A stretch of DNA of 5,171 nt from CAYYFV01 sp964451705 (GTDB taxonomy: Bacteria > Patescibacteriota > Gracilibacteria > UBA1369 > GCA-2718715), in NCBI GenBank assembly GCA_964451705.1, contig CAYVIV010000039.1, positions 1 to 5,171 of the forward strand, in the 5' to 3' direction. Below the pieces are notes generated by a model, which was not told the origin of the DNA, searched no databases, and saw only the letters and a list, made by a program, of their open reading frames with translations. Below, in pieces: positions 1 through 4,313 of the stretch. How positions within the stretch are numbered: position 1 is the stretch's first letter; each line of letters starts with the position of its first letter. The position numbers and the translations under genes were made by a program.

Positions 1-15
1 CACAACAGATTCGAC

Positions 16-44
16 TTGCCAAAAACAATAGTATTTAATAAAAT
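16..44 (+). promoter_or_regulatory. Probable sigma70-type promoter of the tRNA-Thr gene
   Basis: A -35-like hexamer TTGCCA (16-21) is followed after exactly 17 bases by a -10-like hexamer TAAAAT (39-44). The predicted start of transcription would be near 51-52, leaving a short leader before the mature tRNA begins at 69. Both spacing and position fit a housekeeping promoter. This is inferred from the consensus alone. Confidence 0.5.
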
Positions 45-68
45 CCAAATACAAACATAGATCAAAGT

Positions 69-144
69 GCCATTATAGCTCAGTTGGTAGAGCGCACCCA
101 TGGTAAGGGTGAGGTCTCGGGTTCAATTCCCGATAATGGCTCCA
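69..144 (+). tRNA. tRNA-Thr with anticodon GGT, CCA encoded
   Basis: The full cloverleaf can be drawn by hand. The acceptor stem is 69-75 with 134-140 (GCCATTA/TAATGGC), the D stem 78-81 with 90-93, the anticodon stem 95-99 with 107-111, the variable loop 112-116 and the T stem 117-121 with 129-133 around the loop TTCAATT. The seven-base anticodon loop (100-106) has T33 followed by GGT at 102-104, which reads the threonine codons ACC/ACT. The first acceptor pairs G1-C72 and C2-G71 agree with the usual threonyl-tRNA synthetase identity set. The discriminator is T (141), less usual than A for bacterial tRNA-Thr, and CCA is encoded at 142-144. It appears to be transcribed alone from the promoter at 16-44. 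Confidence 0.96.
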
Positions 145-155
145 CTTTATGGCAC

Positions 156-254
156 CCAAAATAAAACTTTGACATTTGTAATTACTAGCATTCAGTCCTA
201 AACTTAAAAAAAGCATCTTTTTCCAAGATTAACTAAACTGTTAATTCAATTAAA
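156..254 (+). repeat. Leader repeat, copy 1, upstream of the GNAT gene
   Basis: This stretch recurs at 880-980 in front of the kinase-like gene, and in both cases it ends at the ATG. The first 17 bases (156-172) are identical to 880-896. The next 25 match at about 15 positions. The core at 198-222 matches 922-946 at 24 of 25 positions, and the last 32-34 bases before the ATG are only loosely alike. The shared block includes a -35-like TTGACA (169-174). A TAAACT (199-204) could act as -10 when paired with TTGTAA (176-181, 17-base spacing). There is no Shine-Dalgarno site. I infer a shared promoter or regulatory leader; the copies are too diverged to be a recent duplication. Confidence 0.75.
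208..222 (+). promoter_or_regulatory. Inverted repeat AAAAAG-CAT-CTTTTT in leader copy 1
   Basis: A perfect six-base inverted repeat with a three-base centre lies in the most conserved part of the leader, 33 bases before the GNAT start. It is identical in leader copy 2. As an RNA hairpin it would be weak, with a single G-C pair, so an operator-like DNA site is at least as likely as an attenuator. Confidence 0.45.
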
Positions 255-698
255 ATGAAAAAATATACATTCAGACAAGCACGATCAAACGACCTTAAAT
301 TTGTATTCGACCTGATCAAATCAACAATGAAAGACCATATTACAAAAATTTATGGAAAATGGGATGATGAGTTTCAGTTGAGCTATTGTAAAAACGGCTT
401 TGATGCAAATAAACATAAAATCATCATTGTTGATAAACAAGATATTGGGTGCATTGCTGTATCAAAAGATGATTTAAACATCCAAATAGAAAGACTTCTT
501 ATCCTGCCTAGTTTTCAGGGTTTAGGCATTGGAACAGACATCATTAAAAAACTAAAACAAGAGGCTAGAAAAAATTCAAAAACACTTTCCTTAAAGGTAT
601 TACATAGCAACACAAAAGCACAAACGCTCTATGAACGCATGGGATTTACTGTAACCCAAAAAACTGATAATTCATTTATAATGACCTGTAAATACTAA
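255..698 (+). CDS. GNAT family N-acetyltransferase
   Basis: A 147-residue protein with the single-domain GNAT fold, which transfers an acetyl group from acetyl-CoA to an amine on a small molecule or protein in the cytosol. The N-terminal strand carries R7-Q8-A9, typical of the family. A core strand around G65-C-I-A-V is followed by motif A, ending in Q88-G-L-G-I-G93, the pyrophosphate-binding loop for acetyl-CoA. Motif B is N119-T-K-A-Q-T-L-Y126-E-R-M-G-F131, where Y126 is the usual general acid. Its length is normal for a complete enzyme. The ATG at 255 fits because the fold starts at residue 4 and the leader repeat ends there. No Shine-Dalgarno site is visible. The substrate cannot be read from the sequence; such stand-alone GNATs act on anything from antibiotics to polyamines or protein N-termini. 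The gene stands alone, apparently expressed from the leader it shares with the downstream kinase-like gene. Confidence 0.93.
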   Translation: MKKYTFRQARSNDLKFVFDLIKSTMKDHITKIYGKWDDEFQLSYCKNGFDANKHKIIIVDKQDIGCIAVSKDDLNIQIERLLILPSFQGLGIGTDIIKKLKQEARKNSKTLSLKVLHSNTKAQTLYERMGFTVTQKTDNSFIMTCKY

Positions 699-724
699 AT
701 ACCCACCCCAACCAACCTTTAATA
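696..724. repeat. C-rich motif ending in CCTTTAATA, copy 1
   Basis: Starting at the GNAT stop codon, a TAAAT followed by a C-rich run ends in CCTTTAATA (716-724). A very similar stretch with the same order of parts lies at 2861-2887, upstream of the MFS gene. CCTTTAATA occurs once more at 2942-2950. Function is unknown; on the minus strand it is a G-rich tract next to TATTAAAGG. Confidence 0.4.
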
Positions 725-733
725 CACCCTCAC

Positions 734-880
734 TCAACTCCCCTCCACAAACTTGGTCACCATCCGCACAGACTTGCGGCCATCCTGGCGCTTGGAATCA
801 TCGACAAGCTCAGTTTCTGTGACAAGTTTTCCATGTATATTGATACACACAGAAGCCTCTCGCACACGCTTAGATTCTGC
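734..880 (-). pseudogene. C-terminal remnant of an unrecognised gene, cut off by leader copy 2
   Basis: On the minus strand a protein-like frame of 48 residues runs from about 880 down to a TGA at 734-736. It reads from AESKRVREASVCINIHGK through a middle containing LVTETELVDD to the end SVRMVTKFVEGS. It has no start codon at its head. The frame crosses into the leader repeat for six more codons and meets a stop at 899-901. Composition supports a gene fragment: 72 of 144 bases (737-880) are G or C by hand count, well above the flanking DNA, and the residue mix is normal for a soluble protein. I do not recognise the family. The break coincides with the first base or two of the leader repeat, so I infer that the 5' part was replaced when the leader-plus-kinase segment arrived. 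A short functional peptide is unlikely, since the only internal ATG is close to the end. Confidence 0.6.
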
Positions 881-980
881 CAAAATAAAACTTTGAAATT
901 AGCAATTATTTGTCTTCCGATCTAAACTTAGAAAAAGCATCTTTTTTTAGATATTAGTCTAACTAACAACTTAAATTATA
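880..980 (+). repeat. Leader repeat, copy 2, upstream of the kinase-like gene
   Basis: This is the partner of 156-254, with the ATG at nearly the same distance (two bases longer). It carries TTGAAA (893-898) in place of TTGACA, TAAACT at 923-928 and the conserved core at 922-946. Its left edge abuts the truncated coding remnant on the minus strand, which defines the boundary of the duplicated unit better than copy 1 does. There is no Shine-Dalgarno site before the ATG; the bases immediately upstream read AAATTATA. Confidence 0.75.
932..946 (+). promoter_or_regulatory. Inverted repeat AAAAAG-CAT-CTTTTT in leader copy 2
   Basis: This 15-base inverted repeat is the same as at 208-222, here followed by two more T residues. 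Its conservation amid diverged flanks suggests selection, as for a protein-binding site or a short RNA structure. Confidence 0.45.
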
Positions 981-1580
981 ATGAAAATCTACTGCCTTGG
1001 TGGAAGACCATGCTCAGGCAAAACCACAATCGCCTATAAATTAGGGCAAAAGTATAATATAGACGTAAAATATTTAGATGTCTATGCTCAAGAACTTATT
1101 GATAACTCGACTCCAAAAACACCAAATATATTTAGTTGGAAAGGAATAAGTCTCACTCAAGCTATGAGTCAATCACCAGAAGTATTATTTGATACGTACT
1201 TAAATGCATATGATGAAATGACACCATTTTTTTTAGATATGCTTAGTAATTTAGATAGTCAAAAAATAATATTAGAAGGAGCAATTCTGACACCAAAATT
1301 TGTATCACTATTAGAGGAACAATATAATACAAAAGTATGTTATCTGTTGACTGATGATGATTTTGTCAGAGAACAGTATATTAAGCGCGATTATGCACAA
1401 GAAATGATAAGAGAGGTTGGTGGTAAACAATCGCTTGAAAACTTACTTAAGAGAGACAGTATCTTTGCGAAATATATTATCAAAGAAATAAAGAAATATA
1501 ATTATCCTAGTCTAGAAATTCATAATAAGTCAGAACCTCAAGTCAACATGTCTTTAGTTGAAGGAATATTTAATTTATAA
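981..1580 (+). CDS. P-loop NTPase, small-molecule kinase-like protein
   Basis: A 199-residue soluble protein with an N-terminal Walker A loop directly after the first beta strand, G8-R-P-C-S-G-K14-T15, which binds ATP phosphates. The architecture is that of the nucleoside-monophosphate/shikimate/gluconate kinase class (AAA_33-like). After the P-loop helix comes a second strand with K30-Y-L-D-V. A hydrophobic strand I96-I-L-E-G-A is typical of the mid-domain strand that positions the acceptor. The strand V119-C-Y-L-L-T is followed by an acidic patch D124-D-D and by R130 and R136-D, where these kinases place a LID segment with arginines that contact ATP. The length fits a single-domain kinase. 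The start is supported by the P-loop position and by the end of the leader repeat. The phosphorylated substrate is unknown; an antibiotic, nucleoside or sugar kinase, or a zeta-toxin-like enzyme, are possible. The gene is a single unit convergent with the MFS gene. Confidence 0.8.
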   Translation: MKIYCLGGRPCSGKTTIAYKLGQKYNIDVKYLDVYAQELIDNSTPKTPNIFSWKGISLTQAMSQSPEVLFDTYLNAYDEMTPFFLDMLSNLDSQKIILEGAILTPKFVSLLEEQYNTKVCYLLTDDDFVREQYIKRDYAQEMIREVGGKQSLENLLKRDSIFAKYIIKEIKKYNYPSLEIHNKSEPQVNMSLVEGIFNL

Positions 1581-1629
1581 CAAGGTGGTCAACTACATAT
1601 AACATTATCTATCATAGACTTTGGGATAT

Positions 1630-1647
1630 AAAAAATCATTTTGATTT
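1630..1647 (-). terminator. Weak hairpin with T run downstream of the MFS gene
   Basis: On the minus strand, just after the MFS stop codon (1650-1652), a stem AAATCA/TGATTT (1642-1647 with 1633-1638) has a three-base loop and runs into six T residues. The stem is short and has one G-C pair, so it is at best a modest intrinsic terminator. Read on the plus strand, it could not terminate the kinase transcript in the usual way because the T run would lie upstream. Confidence 0.35.
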
Positions 1648-1649
1648 AA

Positions 1650-2813
1650 TTACCCAGCCTCCACATTCCGTAAACTTAGCACGTATAATATCAAAAAGAC
1701 ATTACTCAAACAAGCTAGTACAAAAAAGACCACAGATAAATCATATCTCACAGATACAAACCCAGATACAAACACAAGTAGAGATGAAAAAATTGTTAAA
1801 AACTGGCTATTCACAGACAGCATAGTCGATCGATTGGAATCCGTAACTCGCTCGTTGATAAAAGTAGTAATCGTGGGTGCGTACAAACCTCTCAAAAAGT
1901 ATAAACAAGCTACAATTACAAATATTATGGCCCCCACCTCTATTTTCGCAAACAAAATTAAAAACAAAGTAAAAATCAACGAATGCAAAACCAAATATTT
2001 ATCGACACTAAACCACTTACCTATTTGATTAGCAAATAAAGATCCTAAAGCTCTAAATACAAAAGTCATAGCTGCAATCATTCCAAAATACCGAGGATCG
2101 ATTCCCAAATTTAAATACAATGGCTGCAAATACTGAAAAGCAGCTACAGCCACCGAACCAATCAAAGCCGAAAAAACAAAAATTTTCGAAAACACTGGGG
2201 TCCCAATTGCATATCGAAAACTTTGTTTTAGATGCTCAATCACTGTCACAGAGTCAGAATTATCGACCTTTTCGGATAAAAAACATACACTCAGCAAAGT
2301 CAGAATAGAGAGAGCAAACTCAATTAAAAATGGCATTCTTGGATCTAACACATACAAAAAACCACCACTTACAGAAGCCAGAACCCAAAACAAATTTAAC
2401 TTAAATTGCAAAGAACCATAAATTTTCTTAAATTCCGAAGCTCGTTCTTGAATCCCTAAATCATTATACAAAAACGCTACATCGGCACCGTTTTTCATAG
2501 CTGAACCAGCACCCATTAGACTATAGCCGGCCAAAAACCAATAGAACCCCTGTGCAAACGCAAACAAACCAAAACCCACTGACATTAAAATACTACCAAT
2601 CAGAATACTAACCTTATTACCAAATCTATCAGCAAAAACTCCAGCTGGAATTTCAAATAACGCCGAAGAGATTAGGTAAGCTGCCACAACCACAGAAACT
2701 TGGGCCAAACTCAACCCCAAAGAAAGCATAAAAACTACAAAAACCCCAATCGAAAAACTTGCATCACTTGATAACATTGAAAAGGCTAACAACTTTTGAT
2801 TTTTGGAGAACAT
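1650..2813 (-). CDS. Major facilitator superfamily (MFS) transporter, drug-exporter type
   Basis: A 387-residue integral membrane protein with about 12 hydrophobic helices and short loops, the normal length for a complete MFS member. The signature motif A lies in the loop between helices 2 and 3: G58-V-F-A-D62-R63-F-G65-N-K67, preceded by F53-E-I-P that is common in exporters annotated as multidrug or tetracycline-like. Helix 4 contains G101-A-G-S-A and then N108-G-A-D-V. A longer polar segment at about residues 181-200 matches the central loop between the two six-helix halves. The second half has an equivalent, weaker A-like loop (N262-Q-I-G-K). The likely role is proton-driven export of a small molecule across the cytoplasmic membrane; the substrate is not readable. 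Stop is TAA. The ATG at 2813 precedes helix 1 sensibly, although there is no Shine-Dalgarno site. The gene converges on the kinase gene. A G8 run lies just over 50 bases upstream of the start. Confidence 0.92.
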   Translation of the reverse strand: MFSKNQKLLAFSMLSSDASFSIGVFVVFMLSLGLSLAQVSVVVAAYLISSALFEIPAGVFADRFGNKVSILIGSILMSVGFGLFAFAQGFYWFLAGYSLMGAGSAMKNGADVAFLYNDLGIQERASEFKKIYGSLQFKLNLFWVLASVSGGFLYVLDPRMPFLIEFALSILTLLSVCFLSEKVDNSDSVTVIEHLKQSFRYAIGTPVFSKIFVFSALIGSVAVAAFQYLQPLYLNLGIDPRYFGMIAAMTFVFRALGSLFANQIGKWFSVDKYLVLHSLIFTLFLILFAKIEVGAIIFVIVACLYFLRGLYAPTITTFINERVTDSNRSTMLSVNSQFLTIFSSLLVFVSGFVSVRYDLSVVFFVLACLSNVFLILYVLSLRNVEAG

Positions 2814-2834
2814 ATTTACACTTTAGATATCAAA

Positions 2835-2863
2835 ACTATATCACAAATTACAAAAGACATTAA
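2835..2863 (-). promoter_or_regulatory. Possible promoter of the MFS gene
   Basis: On the minus strand a -10-like TATAGT (2840-2835) lies 17 bases downstream of a poor -35-like TTAATG (2863-2858). The G8 run starts two bases upstream of that hexamer. The predicted transcript would start about 15 bases before the ATG. The match is weak and rests on spacing more than on consensus. Confidence 0.25.
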
Positions 2864-2887
2864 ATCCCCCCCCACATACCTTTAATA
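2861..2887. repeat. C-rich motif with C8 run ending in CCTTTAATA, copy 2
   Basis: TAAAT, eight consecutive C residues (2866-2873), then ACATA and CCTTTAATA make this a clear relative of 696-724. A run of eight C is very improbable by chance in DNA this AT-rich. On the coding strand of the MFS gene it is a G8 tract just upstream of the possible -35 element, a position where slippage could alter expression. Confidence 0.45.
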
Positions 2888-2992
2888 AACTATTTCTCAG
2901 TTTTATCTGCAAATTTGATCGCAATTTACACTGCCTTGAAGCCTTTAATATACACAACCGAAACAAAACAGATATATAAATTAAAATTAATT

Positions 2993-3109
2993 TTAGTCTT
3001 TTTTGAATATGCGTTTGATTCCATCCTCACAATCTGAAATATAGTATCCAGAACGTTCCGGAAAATCTATTTGGGTTGTTTCATTTACTAAAGCACCTCC
3101 CAAAAATGC
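2993..3109 (-). pseudogene. Second, out-of-frame copy of the pentapeptide protein C-terminal tail
   Basis: Read on the minus strand from 3109 to the TAA at 2993-2995, this frame gives AFLGGALVNETTQIDF, a diverged stretch, then YYISDCEDGIKRIFKKD and stop. It matches the tail of the upstream pentapeptide gene at 25 of 33 residues from F-L to D-G-I-K-R-I. The two copies are spaced by 107 bases throughout, one short of 36 codons, so this copy is in a different frame and overlaps the upstream gene's last 22 bases. There is no start codon, and a TAG lies directly ahead in its own frame (3110-3112). One extra T in the T5 run at 3102-3106 (A5 on the plus strand) would fuse it to the upstream gene. 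It is either the remnant of a second gene, an old out-of-frame tandem duplication, or the true C-terminus hidden by a base error. Confidence 0.7.
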
Positions 3110-4080
3110 CTAGATATTCGCTTTATTCCATCTTTACAATCTACAATATAATAAACCTCTTCTTCAAGAAAATCTATTTGGGTTGTTTCATCTACCAAAG
3201 CGCCTTCCAAAAATAAAGAGTAAAAATTTACTTCGCTCAAATCAGCTCCTCTCAAATCAGCTCCTCTCAAATCAGTAAAATTCAATTTAGCTCGGCTCAA
3301 ATCCATACCCCTCAAATCCATACCCCTCAAATCCACAGACCTCAGATCAGCTCCTTTCAAATCCATAACTCTAAATTCAACTCCCTTTAAATCAAATTTC
3401 TTTAACTCAATGCCTTTTTTTAAGGTACAACCAGTAAAATCTATATCAAAAGTTCCATCATCCTTTAAAGAAAATTTACGATCTAAATTCACAAAAGCTT
3501 GAATAAAAGGCACTACACCATCCACAAAAGATTTTATATTTTTAAATACACAATCAATAATTACAATCTCAACATCAGTTAATGATATACCCATAGTTGC
3601 CCCCTCAAAATCACATAAAATTAAGACAGAATCTTCAGTGAAATCAAAATCTAGCAAAGAAACTCCTCCCAAAGTACATCTTGTAAAAATTCCAATTGTT
3701 ACATAATTCATACAAGCTCCAGAAAAATCACAGTCAACAAACTCTACTTGTGATAAATCACATCCATATAGGTTTGCATTTGTAAAATTACAATTAACAA
3801 ACTTTGTTGGCATATCGAACTCTACTTCTGAAAGATCATTGTTTTCAAAGTTCATATCTTTAACTTCCAAACCATTACTCAATACAAATTCTTCCTTATC
3901 ATGAGATATAATTTGAGGAGTAACCTCTACCAATCCATTCTCATCAAATACAAGTTGATTTCTAGCATCAGACGCTAGAGCCCCTATCTTTAACTCATGC
4001 GAGTTAGGTTGCTCACGTATTTCAGATGTATTTGAAGTATTGCATGATAATTCTAAATCTGAACTTTCAGTTTTAGACAT
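3088..4080 (-). CDS. Pentapeptide-repeat protein
   Basis: A 330-residue cytosolic protein without signal peptide or membrane segment. Residues 1-72 are polar and rich in Ser, Thr, Asn and Glu. Residues about 75-183 form a first, irregular block of A(D/N)LXX-type repeats, with many C-D-F and N-F steps. An island at about 184-213 (FVDGVVPFIQAF onward) breaks the register. A second, very regular block from about 216 to 295 has Leu or Phe every fifth residue (LKGAD, LRGMD, LRGAD). Such repeats form a right-handed quadrilateral beta helix, usually a binding surface or DNA mimic. The tail at 293-330 contains ALVDETTQID and DCKDGIKRI, and its last six residues (HFWEVL) look like out-of-frame readthrough into a duplicate tail. 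It does not resemble Qnr or MfpA closely enough to claim gyrase binding. Starts at ATG 4080 without a Shine-Dalgarno site; stop TAG. Function unknown. Confidence 0.9.
   Translation of the reverse strand: MSKTESSDLELSCNTSNTSEIREQPNSHELKIGALASDARNQLVFDENGLVEVTPQIISHDKEEFVLSNGLEVKDMNFENNDLSEVEFDMPTKFVNCNFTNANLYGCDLSQVEFVDCDFSGACMNYVTIGIFTRCTLGGVSLLDFDFTEDSVLILCDFEGATMGISLTDVEIVIIDCVFKNIKSFVDGVVPFIQAFVNLDRKFSLKDDGTFDIDFTGCTLKKGIELKKFDLKGVEFRVMDLKGADLRSVDLRGMDLRGMDLSRAKLNFTDLRGADLRGADLSEVNFYSLFLEGALVDETTQIDFLEEEVYYIVDCKDGIKRISRHFWEVL
3236..3370 (-). repeat. 15-bp tandem repeats encoding the regular pentapeptide block
   Basis: On the plus strand, CTCAAATCAGCTCCT occurs twice in exact tandem (3236-3265), and CTCAAATCCATACCC twice in exact tandem (3296-3325). 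Related 15-base units follow at 3326-3340, 3341-3355 and 3356-3370. Each unit is one pentapeptide (LRGAD or LRGMD). The exact neighbouring copies suggest recent duplication by slippage or recombination, which would lengthen the beta helix in frame. Confidence 0.85.
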
Positions 4081-4091
4081 AAAGCTAAATT

Positions 4092-4132
4092 ATTATAAGA
4101 TTGAATAGTACACAGAAGAATAAAAATGTCAA
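4092..4132 (-). promoter_or_regulatory. Probable promoter region of the pentapeptide gene
   Basis: On the minus strand a consensus -35 TTGACA (4132-4127) is followed after 16 bases by the -10-like TACTAT (4110-4105), giving a short leader of roughly 20 bases without a ribosome site. A perfect TATAAT (4097-4092) lies only 11 bases before the ATG. If it were used, the message would be almost leaderless. Which -10 is active cannot be decided from sequence. Confidence 0.5.
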
Positions 4133-4177
4133 GTCTTTTACAAAGCACATACAATTTACTTCCATCATATAATAACT

Positions 4178-4203
4178 AAAAATAGCAAATGAACTAGGCT
4201 ATT
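4178..4203 (-). terminator. Weak hairpin with T run after the tail remnant
   Basis: On the minus strand AATAGC (4203-4198) can pair with GCTATT (4186-4181) across an 11-base loop, running into T5. A second six-base inverted repeat, ATTGTG/CACAAT (4201-4206 with 4213-4218), overlaps it, so the two stems would compete. Position downstream of the 283-residue gene and its tail remnant fits a terminator; stem strength is low. Confidence 0.3.
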
Positions 4204-4309
4204 GTGCCCAAACACAATTCGTATCAACTAACTGAGTATTAAGTGTCGAAAAGTCTACCTCTGCAAGTATCATCCGACCAAAATATACTCCACGCAAATT
4301 GGCAGTCCT
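4199..4309 (-). pseudogene. Pentapeptide-repeat tail remnant after the 283-residue gene
   Basis: On the minus strand, from about 4309 to the TAG at 4199-4201, the frame reads RTANLRGVYFGRMILAEVD, then FSTLNTQLVDTNCVWAQ and stop. The pattern A-N-L-R-G, Y-F-G, I-L-A, D-F-S has Leu or Phe every fifth residue. The end aligns with the tail of the complete pentapeptide protein (LSEVNF...ALVDETT against LAEVDF...QLVDTNC). There is no usable start. Its frame is one base off that of the 283-residue gene, whose stop lies just upstream, and it is closed by a TAA a few codons further up. Removing one base from the A5/T4 run between that TAA and TAG would join the two frames. I read it as the relic of a second pentapeptide gene or of a longer fusion protein. 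Confidence 0.6.
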
Positions 4310-4313
4310 AGAT

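Larger units (their letters stand above)
2814..2992. other. Intergenic region between MFS and the pentapeptide tail remnant
   Basis: This AT-rich spacer is the upstream region of the minus-strand MFS gene. It contains the C-rich motif described separately, a third CCTTTAATA (2942-2950), and a perfect AT-only palindrome of 14 bases (2982-2995) that overlaps the stop of the tail remnant. I see no convincing gene in any frame. The palindrome has no G-C pairs and is not a persuasive terminator. Confidence 0.5.

Noticed and set aside
1834..2308. Two plus-strand open frames of 62 and 64 codons
   Set aside because: Both lie wholly inside the MFS gene on the opposite strand, show low-complexity Lys/Asn/Gln-rich translations and have no family features; they are shadows.
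2890..2952. Minus-strand peptide-like stretch IAIKFADKTEK before a TAG, with FKAV and a TAA ahead in the same frame
   Set aside because: It is too short, has an in-frame stop and no match to anything recognised; it could be chance.
3102..3111. Programmed -1 ribosomal frameshift into the second pentapeptide tail
   Set aside because: The codons CAT TTT TGG do not make a proper X XXY YYZ slippery heptamer (the A-site codon would mispair), and I see no strong downstream structure; an indel or relic explains the data better.
3236..3370. CRISPR-like regular spacing of short repeats
   Set aside because: The period is 15 bases with no spacers, and every unit is in frame as a pentapeptide, so it is coding repetition.
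3088..4080. Qnr/MfpA-type fluoroquinolone-protection protein
   Set aside because: Those proteins are shorter and almost entirely regular repeats with a typical central break; this one has a long polar N-terminus, a 30-residue island and a distinct C-terminal tail, so only the repeat class can be claimed.
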